Assembly: GCF_017315735.1 (NCBI RefSeq)
Contig: NZ_JAFLRK010000003.1
Location: forward strand, 62,001-126,000
Direction: 5' to 3'
Origin: Paracoccus shandongensis
Lineage (GTDB): Bacteria; Pseudomonadota; Alphaproteobacteria; Rhodobacterales; Rhodobacteraceae
Length of the DNA: 64,000 bases
Shown here: positions 18,971 to 28,905 of the stretch, piece after piece
Layout: each line of letters opens with the position of its first letter
Position numbering within the stretch: the stretch's first letter is position 1
Position numbers and translations under genes: made by a program
The notes under the pieces: model-generated
What the model was told of the DNA's origin: nothing
Seen by the model: only the letters and a program-made list of their open reading frames with translations
The model's database searches: none

Positions 18971-20082
18971 TGCGGCTGGCCAACATCGTCCATCTGGGGA
19001 TCAAGGAACTGCGCGGCCTGGGGCGCAACACCATGCTGCTGGTGCTGGTCCTTTATGCCTTTTCGCTGTCGATCTACATGGGCTCGAAGGCCATGCCCGA
19101 GACCCTGAACCGCGCGCCCATCGCCATCGTGGACGAGGATCAGTCGGCCCTGTCGGCGCGCATCACGAATGCCTTCTATCTGCCCTATTTCATGCCGCCC
19201 CGGCTGATTTCGCAGCCCGAGATGGACCTTCGGATGGACGCGGGGCTGGATACCTTCGCGCTCGACATCCCACCGGGCTTCCAGCGCGACCTTCTGGCGG
19301 GCCGTTCGCCCACCATCCAGCTGAACGTGGACGCCACCCGCATGTCGCAGGCGTTTTCCGGCGGCGGCTATGTCCAGTCCATCGTCAGCGGCGAGGTCGA
19401 GGAGTTCCTCGCCCGCCACAGGACCGCCGGGCGCCTGCCGGTAGAACTGGACCTGCGCGCCCGCTTCAACCCCGAACTGGACGAGGCGTGGTTCGGCGCC
19501 ATCAACGAACTGATCGAGGCGATCACCATGCTGGCGGTGATCCTGACCGGCGCCGCATTGATCCGCGAGCGCGAGCATGGCACCGTCGAGCACCTGCTGG
19601 TCATGCCCGTCACCGCCTTCGAGATCATGGCCGGCAAGATCTGGTCCATGGGGGCCGTGGTCCTGGCGGCGACGGCGTTCAGCCTTTTCGTCGTGGTGGA
19701 AACCCTGCTCGCGGTGCCGATCGAAGGGTCGCGGGCGCTGTTCATGCTGGGGGCGGGGCTCGACATCCTTGCCATGACCTGTCTGGGCCTGTTTCTGGCC
19801 ACGGTGGCCGGGTCGATGCCCCAGTTCGCGCTGCTGACGATGATGGTGCTGATGCCGCTGCAGCTGTTGTCGGGCGGCGTGACGCCGCGCGAGAACATGC
19901 CCGAGATCATCCAGGCGATCATGTCCGCGGCCCCGAACACGCATTTCGTGATCCTGTCGCAGGCGGTGCTGTTCCGGGGCGCGGGCCTTGCCGTGGTCTG
20001 GCCGCAGTTGGCCGCGCTGGCGGTCATATCTGCCACGCTGTTCGCATTCTCGCTGTCCCGCTTTCGCCAGTTCCTGCGCTAG
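18970..20082 (+). CDS. ABC-2 type permease (YhhJ-like)
   Basis: 370-residue inner-membrane permease of the ABC-2 family. One N-terminal helix (about residues 20-40), a large periplasmic domain with IAIVDEDQSALSARI, and five C-terminal helices from about residue 175 are visible, with the EREHGTVEHLLVMPVTAFEI segment typical of the family. It shares one base with the upstream stop codon and completes the YhiI-RbbA-YhhJ order. It probably dimerises with the permease half of RbbA. Confidence 0.9.
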   Translation: MRLANIVHLGIKELRGLGRNTMLLVLVLYAFSLSIYMGSKAMPETLNRAPIAIVDEDQSALSARITNAFYLPYFMPPRLISQPEMDLRMDAGLDTFALDIPPGFQRDLLAGRSPTIQLNVDATRMSQAFSGGGYVQSIVSGEVEEFLARHRTAGRLPVELDLRARFNPELDEAWFGAINELIEAITMLAVILTGAALIREREHGTVEHLLVMPVTAFEIMAGKIWSMGAVVLAATAFSLFVVVETLLAVPIEGSRALFMLGAGLDILAMTCLGLFLATVAGSMPQFALLTMMVLMPLQLLSGGVTPRENMPEIIQAIMSAAPNTHFVILSQAVLFRGAGLAVVWPQLAALAVISATLFAFSLSRFRQFLR

Positions 20083-20428
20083 CCGCCGATCCCCCTTGCG
20101 CGAAGCCGGTCAGAACGTGCATCCGCGGACAGGGCTGCGGCGTGACCGTCTGCCCTCCGCACGAAGCCGGTTTCTGGTCCACCCATGGCTGACATCGAGA
20201 CGCCGGGGAATAGCAATCCCCCATGACGCCGACGCCCGCGACATGGGCGGAGCCCCCCGCCCGCCTCTTGGACCTGCTGTCACCGCATGGGCTGCGAAGT
20301 CGAAAGATCAGGCGGCGGGCCGGGTTGCGCGGGCATTCGGCCCGCAGCGTTTCCCGGCCCCGGCAGGTCAGGCCCTTGACCCAGGTCAATACCGGCGCGA
20401 GGGTCATTGGGTAGAGGAAGATCCTGCG
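20083..20428. other. intergenic stretch without recognised genes
   Basis: 346 bp between the exporter operon and the PHA synthase gene. The frames that run through it from 19988 and 20024 are extensions of real or shadow frames without family motifs. It should hold the phaC promoter; only the ribosome site AGAGGAAG at 20413-20420 was recognised. Confidence 0.5.
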
Positions 20429-22243
20429 ATGCGCAACCAGCCAGGAACCACCATGATCCCCCAGACCGGCCCCCTTGTTTCCCCCGCGCAGATGCCTCCG
20501 GTCGATCAGGACGCGGCCCTGGGCCTTGCCGCCTTCCAGGCCATGGACCGGATGCGAGAGGCGCTTGGCGGGCAGCTGACCGGCGGCATCTCGCCGGGTT
20601 CGCTGGCGCTGGCGGGCTTCGACTGGGCCTTTCACCTGGCGCAGGCTCCGGGCAAGCGGTCGGAACTGCTGTGGAAGGCCGGGCGCAAGACCGGGCGGCT
20701 GATGGCCTGGCTGATGTCTTCGGCCATCGACCCGAACGCCCCGCCCGCGATCCAGCCGCTGCCAGGCGATGCGCGCTTCCGCCATCCGGGCTGGCGGCAG
20801 ATGCCGTTCTCGGCCTTTGCGCAGGCCTTCCTGCTGGGCCAGCAATGGCTGCACAACGTCACCCACGAGGTGCCGGGCATGATGAAGCATCACGAGGATG
20901 TCGTGTCCTTCGCGGCGCGGCAGTGGCTGGACATGCTCTCGCCCTCGAACAACCCCTGGACCAACCCCGAGATCCTGGCCCGGACCCGCGACACCGGCGG
21001 CATGAACCTGTGGCAGGGCTGGCTGAACTGGGCCGAGGACGCGGCCCGCCTGCTGAACCGCCAGCCGCCCGTGGGAACCGACGCCTTCCGCCCCGGCGAA
21101 ACGGTCGCGGTCACCCCCGGCACCGTGGTCTTTCGCAACCGCCTGATCGAGCTGATCCAGTATGCCCCCGCCACGGATCAGGTCCGGCCCGAACCCGTGC
21201 TGATCGTGCCCGCCTGGATCATGAAATATTACATCCTGGATCTGTCGCCGGAAAATTCGCTGATCCGCTGGCTGGTCGCGCAGGGCTTCACGGTCTTCGC
21301 GATGTCCTGGCGCAATCCCGATGCGCGCGACCGCGACCTGACGCTGGACGATTACCGCCGCCTGGGGGTGATGGCGGCGCTTGACGCGGTGCAGGCGATC
21401 GTGCCCGACGCCCGGGTCCATGCGGCGGGCTATTGCCTGGGCGGCACGCTGCTGGCCATCGCGGCGGCGGCCATGGGCCAGGCCGCGGGCGCGCGGCTGG
21501 CGTCGCTGACGCTGCTGGCGGCGCAGGTCGATTTCACCGAACCCGGCGAACTGGCGCTGTTCATCGACGCCAGCCAGATGCATTTCCTGGACAGCATGAT
21601 GTGGAACCGGGGCTATCTGTCGGACGACCAGATGGCGGGGGCCTTCCAGCTTCTGCGATCGAACGACCTGGTCTGGTCGCGGATGGTGCGCGAATACCTG
21701 ATGGGCCAGCGGGCGCCGATGACCGACCTGATGGCCTGGAACGCCGACAGCACCCGGATGCCCTGGCGGATGCACGCGGAATACCTGCAACGGCTGTATC
21801 TGGACAACGAACTGGCCGCCGGGCGCTTCATGGTCGAGGGCCGCCCCGCCGCCTTGCAGAACATCCGCGTGCCGATCTTCGCCGTGGGCACGGAACGCGA
21901 CCATGTGGCGCCCTGGACCTCGGTCTTCAAGATCCACCAGTTCACCGATGCCGAGGTGACCTTTGCCCTGACCTCGGGCGGGCACAACGCGGGAATCGTC
22001 AGCCAGCCGGGCCATCCCGGACGCCGGTACCGGATCGGCACGCGCCCGCGGGACGGGGCGCTGCTGTCGGCGGCCGACTGGCTGGCCCGGCACGAGGCGG
22101 CCGAGGGTTCCTGGTGGCCCGCCTGGGCCGCCTGGCTGGGCGCGCGGTCGGGGCCGCCCGGTCCCGTTCCCGCCACGGGCGCCCCCGACCAAGGCTGTCC
22201 GCCTCTGGGCGATGCGCCGGGCAGCTATGTCTTCCAACGATAG
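20429..22243 (+). CDS. phaC: class I poly(3-hydroxyalkanoate) synthase
   Basis: 604-residue synthase that polymerises (R)-3-hydroxyacyl-CoA into storage polyester at the granule surface. The lipase-like box GYCLGGT carries the nucleophilic cysteine. The other triad residues are expected in GTERDHVAPW (Asp) and SGGHNAGIVS (His). LIVPAWIMKYYILDLSPENSL and FVLSWRNP-like FAMSWRNPD are typical class I blocks. The ATG at 20429 follows AGAGGAAG; longer frames to 19988 lack family sequence. No phaA, phaB, phasin or phaR gene is adjacent, so this looks like an extra or stand-alone synthase. Confidence 0.92.
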   Translation: MRNQPGTTMIPQTGPLVSPAQMPPVDQDAALGLAAFQAMDRMREALGGQLTGGISPGSLALAGFDWAFHLAQAPGKRSELLWKAGRKTGRLMAWLMSSAIDPNAPPAIQPLPGDARFRHPGWRQMPFSAFAQAFLLGQQWLHNVTHEVPGMMKHHEDVVSFAARQWLDMLSPSNNPWTNPEILARTRDTGGMNLWQGWLNWAEDAARLLNRQPPVGTDAFRPGETVAVTPGTVVFRNRLIELIQYAPATDQVRPEPVLIVPAWIMKYYILDLSPENSLIRWLVAQGFTVFAMSWRNPDARDRDLTLDDYRRLGVMAALDAVQAIVPDARVHAAGYCLGGTLLAIAAAAMGQAAGARLASLTLLAAQVDFTEPGELALFIDASQMHFLDSMMWNRGYLSDDQMAGAFQLLRSNDLVWSRMVREYLMGQRAPMTDLMAWNADSTRMPWRMHAEYLQRLYLDNELAAGRFMVEGRPAALQNIRVPIFAVGTERDHVAPWTSVFKIHQFTDAEVTFALTSGGHNAGIVSQPGHPGRRYRIGTRPRDGALLSAADWLARHEAAEGSWWPAWAAWLGARSGPPGPVPATGAPDQGCPPLGDAPGSYVFQR

Positions 22244-22392
22244 GAACAGGGGCGGTGACCGGCGCCTTGGGGAACCGGCAGGCCGGGCAGATGTTGAAGG
22301 GGATGCCGCCCCGCGCGCCCCGTGGGCAAGCCGGAACGCCGCTCATCCCCGGAGAAGCGCCGGACGGGGCGGACCCAGGCAGGAGGTGAGGC

Positions 22393-22830
22393 TTGATCGA
22401 GGGCGCACACGAGACCGCCGACATGCTGGCCAAAGGCCTGGAACTGGTCGGCGTGGCCATCATCATCGGCGGGATCGGCCTTGCGGCATGCACCTTTGCC
22501 GTCAGTGGCCTGCGCGGCCATGGCTGGCGCCATGCCTATGAGCAGTTCCGTTCCGATCTGGGCCGGGGGATCCTGCTGGGGCTTGAACTGCTGGTCGGCG
22601 CCGACATCATCTCGACCATCACCGCGCCGCTGACTTTTGAAAGCGTGGGCCTGCTGGCGGGCATCGTGCTGATCCGGACCTTCCTGAGCTTCTCGCTGGA
22701 AACCGAGATCGAAGGATGCTGGCCCTGGCAGCGCGCGGCCAGGCATCAAGGCAGAAACATGGCCCCGCAGGACAATCAGCGCGGGATCACCGCCGGTCCG
22801 GACGGCGGCGGCCGCTCACGCCGCCGCTGA
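22393..22830 (+). CDS. DUF1622 family membrane protein
   Basis: 145-residue protein with two or three hydrophobic segments (about 18-38, 58-75 and 80-100) and the DUF1622 pattern FRSDLGRGILLGLELLVGADII followed by IRTFLSFSLETEIEG. Its function is not known. The start is a TTG with the perfect Shine-Dalgarno AGGAGG (22381-22386) exactly six bases before it; no ATG is available in frame nearby. The last 40 residues are hydrophilic and rich in Gly and Arg, beyond the family core. Confidence 0.82.
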   Translation: MIEGAHETADMLAKGLELVGVAIIIGGIGLAACTFAVSGLRGHGWRHAYEQFRSDLGRGILLGLELLVGADIISTITAPLTFESVGLLAGIVLIRTFLSFSLETEIEGCWPWQRAARHQGRNMAPQDNQRGITAGPDGGGRSRRR

Positions 22831-22936
22831 TCCCCGCCCCTGCCCGGCTGGCCCCTTGCGGAAAGCCGCCCGGGGCAGGTCTTGCGGGCCTGCCGGTCAC
22901 CGCAATCCTGTCGCTTGCGTCCTTGCCGCCTGCGGC

Positions 22937-24649
22937 TCAGGCCGTTCGGTTTTCCGTCAGCCCCAGTTCCTCGACCATGGCCTTGCGCATCAGGAACTTC
23001 TGCGCCTTGCCGGTCACGGTCATCGGCAGGTCCGCCTTGAAGCGGATGTGGCGCGGCACCTTGTAATGGGCCACCCTGCCCCGCAGGAAATCGCGGATCT
23101 CGCCCTCGGTCGCGCTGGCGCCGGGCTTCAGGACGATCCAGGCGCAGACCTCCTCGCCGAACTTGGGGTCGGGGACGCCGAAGACCTGGGCCAGCTGCAC
23201 GGCGGGGTGCTGGAACAGGTATTCCTCGATCTCGCGCGGATAGATGTTCTCGCCGCCCCGGATCAGCATGTCCTTGAGGCGGCCGACGATGTTGCAATAG
23301 CCCTCGGCGTCCAGGGTGGCGAGATCCCCCGTGTGCATCCAGCCGTCCGCGTCCACCGCCTCGGCGGTCTTGGCGGGCTCGCCCCAGTATCCCTTCATCA
23401 CCGAATAGCCGCGGGTGCACAGCTCTCCAGTGACGCCGACGGGGACGGTGTGGCCCCCTTCGTCCACCAGCTTCACTTCCAGATGCGGATGGACGCGGCC
23501 CACGGTGGTCACGCGCTTGTCCAGGGGATCGTCGGTATGGGACTGGAAGGACACGGGCGAGGTTTCGGTCATGCCATAGGCGATCGTCACCTCGCGCATG
23601 TGCATCTGGTCCACGACGCGGCGCATCACCTCGATCGGACAGGGGGCGCCCGCCATGATGCCGGTGCGCAAGGACGACAGGTCATGCGCCAGGAAGTTCT
23701 GGGAATCCAGCATGGCCGAGAACATCGTGGGCACGCCGTAAAGCCCGGTGCAGCACTCGTCGGCGACCGCGTTCAGCACCACGTCGGGGTCGAAGCCCTC
23801 GCCCGGAAAGACCATCGCCGCGCCCTTGCTGACGCAGCCCAAGACGCCCATGACCATGCCGAAGCAGTGATACAGCGGCACCGGGATGCACAAGCGGTCC
23901 TCATGCGTCAGGGCGATGGTGGCGGTGGTGAAATGGCCGTTGTTGACGATGTTGCGGTGGCTCAGCGTCGCGCCCTTGGGCAGGCCGGTGGTGCCGGATG
24001 TGAACTGGATGTTGATCGGGTCGTCCGTCCGCAGCGTCCGGGTGATCGCGTCCAGCCGGTCCGTGTCGGCGGGCGTATCCGCCAGGTCGGCGAAGTTCAG
24101 GATCCCGGCGGTCGAGCGGCTGGCCCCCATCCGCACCACGATGCGCAGGTCGGGCAGGTTCGGCGCCATCAGCGCGCCGGGGGCGCAGAAGGCCAGTTCC
24201 GGCGCGACATGCTGGATCATGTTGACATAGTTCGAGGTCTTGAAGCTGTCCGCCAGGATCAGGCAGCGCACGCCCACATGCCGCAGGGCGTATTCCAGTT
24301 CCCCCGCGCGATAGGCGGGGTTCACGTTGACCAGGATCGCGCCGATGCGGGCGGTGGCGAATTGCGTCAGCACCCATTCGGGGCGGTTCGGTGCCCAGAT
24401 GCCCACCCGGTCCCCGCGCGAGATGCCCAGGGTCAGCAGCCCCGTCGCCAGCCGGTCCACGGCGGCGGAGAACCCGGCATAGGTCAGGCGCAGGCCGTGT
24501 TCGGGAAAGACCAGCGCCTCGCGGTCGCCGTGGTCCCGCACGGCGGCGGCCAGCAGCTGGGGGATCGTCTCGTCGCGCAAGCTCAAGTCGGTGCGGCCCT
24601 GAACGCGGCTTTCGCCTTCGCTGCGGGGGGCCAGGCCATAGATCGGCAC
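22937..24649 (-). CDS. AMP-binding acyl-CoA synthetase
   Basis: 570-residue ATP-dependent carboxylate-CoA ligase. The P-loop is [12 protein letters not shown], the adenine loop is around [29 protein letters not shown] holds the ribose-binding Asp, [16 protein letters not shown] is the hinge, and [10 protein letters not shown] carries the C-terminal catalytic lysine. The [15 protein letters not shown] block is typical of medium/long-chain fatty acyl-CoA synthetases. The start is GTG with GGAG about eight bases upstream. It may feed acyl-CoAs to beta-oxidation or PHA synthesis; no partner gene confirms this. Confidence 0.9.
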   Translation of the reverse strand: MPIYGLAPRSEGESRVQGRTDLSLRDETIPQLLAAAVRDHGDREALVFPEHGLRLTYAGFSAAVDRLATGLLTLGISRGDRVGIWAPNRPEWVLTQFATARIGAILVNVNPAYRAGELEYALRHVGVRCLILADSFKTSNYVNMIQHVAPELAFCAPGALMAPNLPDLRIVVRMGASRSTAGILNFADLADTPADTDRLDAITRTLRTDDPINIQFTSGTTGLPKGATLSHRNIVNNGHFTTATIALTHEDRLCIPVPLYHCFGMVMGVLGCVSKGAAMVFPGEGFDPDVVLNAVADECCTGLYGVPTMFSAMLDSQNFLAHDLSSLRTGIMAGAPCPIEVMRRVVDQMHMREVTIAYGMTETSPVSFQSHTDDPLDKRVTTVGRVHPHLEVKLVDEGGHTVPVGVTGELCTRGYSVMKGYWGEPAKTAEAVDADGWMHTGDLATLDAEGYCNIVGRLKDMLIRGGENIYPREIEEYLFQHPAVQLAQVFGVPDPKFGEEVCAWIVLKPGASATEGEIRDFLRGRVAHYKVPRHIRFKADLPMTVTGKAQKFLMRKAMVEELGLTENRTA

Positions 24650-24737
24650 GGGTGGTCTCCTCTCCTCGTCCTCAATTGCGGCCCTGGGGACCGCGAGGGG
24701 CCGCGCTGGTGCACGGCCCGCCCTGCCCGCCGTCAGC

Positions 24738-24857
24738 GGGCTTCGTTCACGATATGGATTTGCGTGAATTCGGCCAGTCCTTCTTTGCCCTTCTTGACGC
24801 CGAAGTCCGACTGCTTCGCCCCGCCGAAGGGGATGTCCGGGCCGAAGTCGAGGACAC
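24738..24857 (-). pseudogene. C-terminal fragment of an aldehyde dehydrogenase
   Basis: On the minus strand one frame reads a GG-VLDFG start, then [20 protein letters not shown] and [14 protein letters not shown] before a TGA at 24738. This is the C-terminal end of an NAD(P)-dependent aldehyde dehydrogenase, where PFGGxKQSGxGxE and EFTQ...VN are conserved. An in-frame TGA immediately precedes the fragment, and the catalytic cysteine and cofactor domains are absent. It is a leftover of a deletion or insertion, not a working gene. It lies between the acyl-CoA synthetase and cytochrome genes on the same strand. Confidence 0.75.
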
Positions 24858-24941
24858 CTCAGTCAAGCAGCGTGCAGCCGCGATAAGGGCGTAGTGGATC
24901 TGCGAACAGCCCCTGAAAAAGCCTGGCACCATCGGCGGCAG

Positions 24942-25334
24942 CTACTGCTGGATGCTTTCCAGATAAAGCGCGATCGACATGATCTTGCCCCGGACTTCGA
25001 TCACCGTGTCCCGAGCATTGCCGCGCCCGCCATGCTCATACGAAAACAAAGTGCCGAAGATCGGCATCACGCCTTCATGCCCGCGCATTCCGGTGCGGCC
25101 GTCGATGATATGGATCACCTCGAGCATCGGAAACTTGCCGTCATTGCGCGCGGAAAGATCGGTCAGCGCCGGAACAGGGATCTTGAACACCTCGGCCACG
25201 GGTCCTTTTCCATCAGCCTTGGCGCCGTGGCATCCGCTGCAGGAACCGTCATAAAGATCGGCTCCAACGTCCCTGTCTTGTGCAAACACGCCCCCGCCAA
25301 CAAGGATCAGGGCGACGATAAGAAGACGGCTCAT
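24942..25334 (-). CDS. small periplasmic cytochrome c
   Basis: 130-residue class I cytochrome c. A Sec signal peptide (about residues 1-18, ending VFAQ) is followed by one haem site, CSGCH, at about residues 32-36. The likely axial methionine lies in EGVMPIFGTL. The C-terminal part RGKIMSIALYLESIQQ forms the final helix. GGGAG precedes the ATG. It would carry electrons in the periplasm; the partner is unknown. A decayed relative of its C-terminal half lies 1.2 kb upstream at 26200-26440. Confidence 0.87.
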   Translation of the reverse strand: MSRLLIVALILVGGGVFAQDRDVGADLYDGSCSGCHGAKADGKGPVAEVFKIPVPALTDLSARNDGKFPMLEVIHIIDGRTGMRGHEGVMPIFGTLFSYEHGGRGNARDTVIEVRGKIMSIALYLESIQQ

Positions 25335-25583
25335 CTTGGTGCTCCCGATAAGACATCGACCACGCTAGCATGAATCCCCGTCTGTCGCGAAGCATTGACC
25401 GCCATCATTGCCAAGCGTGCCCCGATGATCGGACAGGGGCCAAACCGCCTTCCTGCGCCACCCGACAGGCTCTGGGCCAGGCTGGTGGCGCGTGTCGCGC
25501 GGCTGAGCCGCGTGATCGGTCTGGCCTCGCGCAGTAACATCACCGCAAGGCAGACGGGGGGCAGCAGCTTTCCGCAGCCGGGA

Positions 25584-26171
25584 TCATGCCCGCCCCAGCC
25601 ACAGGGCAAATCCTGAAAGCCCCAGGAACATCGAAGCAAGAACCAGGATCGCGCCTGCCATGCCGATCGCAACGAAGACGCCGTCGCGCTGCACCAGGCC
25701 CCAGGCCTGCAAGGCCAGGCATATCGCTGGCGGCACGTTGAAGAGAGGGAAGGGCAGCAAAAGGATCACGGACAAAAGCAGGCACAGCCCACCCACGGCA
25801 CGGTCCTGCTTGACGATGCTGGTCCAGCGTGGCCTGGACAGGCGCTCGCCCCGCGCTGCCAGATCAGCCAACCGTATCCGGGCAATGTTGACCAGCCGCG
25901 GCGGCAGCGGATAGCGCCCGAGCGAGACCGGCAGGCCCCCGTTCTCACCGTGCAGCATCAGATGGAAGGAGATCGCGGCCAAGGGCAAGCCCAGGATGGC
26001 CGCAATGCTGGGCAACGGCAGCGGCAGCGCCTCTGGCAGCGCCAGGACAAGCAGCGCGAGGCCGTGCGCGCGCGTGCCAAGCTCACCAGCCAGATCCGAG
26101 ATCGACATGGGACGGTTTTCGGGCAGGGCGCGCAAGCGGGCTGAAAGCGGCTGTTCGTTCCGGTGTGCCAC
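25584..26171 (-). CDS. exoD: ExoD family protein
   Basis: Inner-membrane protein of the ExoD family (exopolysaccharide synthesis), about 195-215 residues. Core blocks LPENRPMSISDLAGELGTRAHG and LVLALPEALPLPLPSIAAILGLPLA are typical, followed by four hydrophobic segments. The start is uncertain: a GTG at 26171 behind AGGTGAT fits the family N terminus best, while the frame is open to 26234. It sits between an intact and a decayed cytochrome gene. No exopolysaccharide cluster is present. Confidence 0.82.
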   Translation of the reverse strand: MAHRNEQPLSARLRALPENRPMSISDLAGELGTRAHGLALLVLALPEALPLPLPSIAAILGLPLAAISFHLMLHGENGGLPVSLGRYPLPPRLVNIARIRLADLAARGERLSRPRWTSIVKQDRAVGGLCLLLSVILLLPFPLFNVPPAICLALQAWGLVQRDGVFVAIGMAGAILVLASMFLGLSGFALWLGRA

Positions 26172-26199
26172 ATCACCTGCCAAGGACCATTGATGCCGA

Positions 26200-26440
26200 T
26201 CAGGGCTTTTGCAGTTGTTCAAGGTACAGCGCAATCGTCAGGATGCGTCCCTTACGGTCCACAATCGCGGTCCCGCCATGAGAGCCCAGGTTCGCTTCAT
26301 CGAAAAGCGGACCGAAGTCCGGCATCGGTCCACCGTGCGGCTTGTCTTCGCGCGCACCGTCAAGCGGGTGGACCCCATCGGGCATCGGGAACGCGCGGTG
26401 ACGATCAGCGCCAGCGGCACCACGCCACGGGACGGCACCA
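26200..26440 (-). pseudogene. decayed cytochrome c, C-terminal half
   Basis: The minus strand reads AFPMPDGVHPLDGARED, then MPDFGPLF and KGRILTIALYLEQLQ before its stop at 26200. This parallels the intact cytochrome at 24942-25334 segment by segment (KFPMLEVIHIIDGR, MPIFGTLF, RGKIMSIALYLESIQ). No CxxCH haem site and no signal peptide can be found upstream before the ppsA stop codon at 26473. It is therefore a truncated second copy or paralogue. Confidence 0.7.
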
Positions 26441-26472
26441 AGCCAGGGGCAGGCGAAGACGGCAGCAAGGCG

Positions 26473-28905
26473 TCAGGTGGCCTTTTCCGGTCCGGCAGCG
26501 GTCTTTCTGAAAGAACTGCTTCCGGCATCCCGTTCTGCGGCAGCAACATGCCTTTTGACAGCCAGAAAACTGTCCGGTGTGACCGAGATCGAGTCGATCC
26601 CCGCCTCGACCAGAAGTCGCGCGAAAGCCGGGTCGCTGCTGGGCGCTTGGCCGCACAAGCCGATCTTGCGCCCCGCCCGATGGGCTCGGGCGATCACCGT
26701 CTCGATCATCCATCGCACAGCGGGATCGCGTTCATCAAACAAGGCGGCAAGTTCTGCCGAGTCGCGATCCACCCCTAGCGTAAGTTGCGTCAGGTCGTTT
26801 GATCCGATGGAAAATCCATCGAAGCGGCGGGCGAATTCGTCAGCCAGGATCACGTTCGAGGGGATTTCGCACATCACATAGACCTCAAGACCATCCTGCC
26901 CCCGCACCAGCCCCGCCTCGGCCATAATCGCAAGAACCTGGTCGGCCTCCGCTGGCGTTCGACAGAAAGGAACCATGACGAGAACGTTGCGAAAGCCCAT
27001 TGTCTCGCGCAGGTGGCGGATTGCACGGCATTCCAGCAGAAAGCCATCCCGGTAGCGCGGGGAGTAATAGCGCGAGGCGCCCCGGAACCCGATCATCGGG
27101 TTCTCCTCGGTTGGCTCGAACTGTGCGCCGCCCAGAAGTCCCGCGTACTCGTTGGTCTTGAAATCGCTCATGCGGATGATGGCGGGATGGGGATGCACGA
27201 CTGCCGCGATGCGCGACAGGCCCCGCGCCAGGCGGTCCACAAAGTAATCCTCCCGGTTTGCATATCCCTGGGTCAGGGCCTCGATCTCGGCCTTGGCAAG
27301 CGGATCCTGCAAGGCGTCGTAGCGGGTCAGGGCAAGGGGGTGGACCCTCACGGCATTGGAAACCACGAACTCCATCCGCGCGAGACCAACCCCGTCAGAG
27401 GGTAGCCACCACCAGCGGAAGGCCGCGCCAGGATCGGCCAGGTTCAGCATGACGCGCGTGTTCGTTGCCGGGACTGCGGCGGGATCAAGCTCCTCGACCT
27501 GGAAGTCGGCCGCTCCCTCGTAGACGATGCCTTCCTGGCCCTCGGCGCAGGACACCGTGACCTGCTGACCGTCATGGAGAAGCCTTGTCGCATGTCCCGC
27601 ACCGACGATCGCCGGCAGGCCCAGCTCTCGGCTGACGATCGCAGCATGAGAGGTGCGGCCACCGTGGTCGGTGACGATGGCAGCGGCCCGCTTCATGACC
27701 GGCACCCAATCAGGATCCGTGTTGGAGGTCACGAGGATGGACCCATCGACGAAGCGGCCCATGTCCCGTGGGCTTTCGATCGAGCAGACGGTGCCCGAGA
27801 CCACCGTCTCGCCAATGCTGAGGCCGCGGAGCAGCTCACGGCCGTGCTGCCCGATGCGATAGGACAGGACGGTGCCCTTGCCTGCTGAACGAACCGTCTC
27901 GGGGCGGGCCTGCACGATGAAGATCAGGCCCGTATCGCCGTCCTTGGCCCATTCGATGTCCATGGCTCGGCCGTAATGGCGTTCTATGACGCAGGCCTGC
28001 CGGGCAAGGTCCAGGATTTCCTGGTCGGAAAGGACAAAGCGCCCGCGCTCATCCTCGGAAGTCAGGATGTCGCGGGTCGGGGTGTCGCCATCCTGTCCAT
28101 AGACCAGCTTGTGTTCCTTGGTGCCCATCTTCTTTTCCAGAATGGGCACAAGTCCGGGTTGGTCCAGCAGGGGCTTGAACACCTGGTATTCGTCGGGGCT
28201 GACCGTCCCTTGGACGACCGTCTCGCCCAAACCCCAGGCTGCGTTGACAAGAACGACCTTGTCAAAGCCCGACTCGGTGTCGATCGAGAACATCACGCCC
28301 GCCCCGCCCGTGTCGGAACGGACCATGTGCTGCACGCCAACCGAAAGCGCAACCTTGCTGTGGTCGAAGCCCTTCAGGGACCGATAAGTGATCGCCCGGT
28401 CGGTGTAGAGGGAAGCATAGCAGCGCCTGCAGGCTTCCAGCAGGGCGGCTTCGCCACGTATGTTCAGGAATGTTTCCTGTTGGCCGGCGAAGCTTGCGTC
28501 GGGCAAGTCCTCGGCGGTGGCGCTGGATCTTACGGCAACAGGGGGATCGGTCAGGCCCGTGCGGCGGGCAAGTTCTCGATAGCCGGCCAGGATGGCATGC
28601 CGCGCGTTTTCGGGCCAATCCCCGGCCAGAATGGCGGTGCGAATGGTCTGGCCCGTCTCGGCCAACGAGCACTCATCCGCCTCAAGGCGGGTCAGGATCT
28701 TCCTGATATGCTCGTGCAGGCCGTTGAGGGCGAGGAAGTCCCGGAACATGTCGGCCGTCGTGGCAAAGCCCGGCGGAACCCGGATGCCCGCGCCGGAAAG
28801 CCCAGCCACCATTTCGCCCAAGGAAGCGTTCTTTCCGCCAACCGTCGGCACGTCCTTTCCGGAAAGATGCTCGAACCAGATCACAAGGGGCAAGGAACGT
28901 GACAT
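26473..28905 (-). CDS. ppsA: phosphoenolpyruvate synthase
   Basis: 810-residue enzyme making phosphoenolpyruvate from pyruvate and ATP (pyruvate, water dikinase). The N-terminal ATP-grasp domain has GGKNASLGEM and VAVRSSATAEDLPDASFAGQ. The swivelling domain carries the phospho-histidine in DHGGRTSHAAIVSRELGLP. The C-terminal TIM barrel has MSDFKTNEY, GSNDLTQLTLGVDRDS and IGLCGQAPS with the catalytic cysteine. The ATG at 28905 gives the usual length; an extension to 28971 adds unrelated residues. It feeds gluconeogenesis from C2-C3 acids. The ribosome site is weak. Confidence 0.93.
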   Translation of the reverse strand: MSRSLPLVIWFEHLSGKDVPTVGGKNASLGEMVAGLSGAGIRVPPGFATTADMFRDFLALNGLHEHIRKILTRLEADECSLAETGQTIRTAILAGDWPENARHAILAGYRELARRTGLTDPPVAVRSSATAEDLPDASFAGQQETFLNIRGEAALLEACRRCYASLYTDRAITYRSLKGFDHSKVALSVGVQHMVRSDTGGAGVMFSIDTESGFDKVVLVNAAWGLGETVVQGTVSPDEYQVFKPLLDQPGLVPILEKKMGTKEHKLVYGQDGDTPTRDILTSEDERGRFVLSDQEILDLARQACVIERHYGRAMDIEWAKDGDTGLIFIVQARPETVRSAGKGTVLSYRIGQHGRELLRGLSIGETVVSGTVCSIESPRDMGRFVDGSILVTSNTDPDWVPVMKRAAAIVTDHGGRTSHAAIVSRELGLPAIVGAGHATRLLHDGQQVTVSCAEGQEGIVYEGAADFQVEELDPAAVPATNTRVMLNLADPGAAFRWWWLPSDGVGLARMEFVVSNAVRVHPLALTRYDALQDPLAKAEIEALTQGYANREDYFVDRLARGLSRIAAVVHPHPAIIRMSDFKTNEYAGLLGGAQFEPTEENPMIGFRGASRYYSPRYRDGFLLECRAIRHLRETMGFRNVLVMVPFCRTPAEADQVLAIMAEAGLVRGQDGLEVYVMCEIPSNVILADEFARRFDGFSIGSNDLTQLTLGVDRDSAELAALFDERDPAVRWMIETVIARAHRAGRKIGLCGQAPSSDPAFARLLVEAGIDSISVTPDSFLAVKRHVAAAERDAGSSSFRKTAAGPEKAT

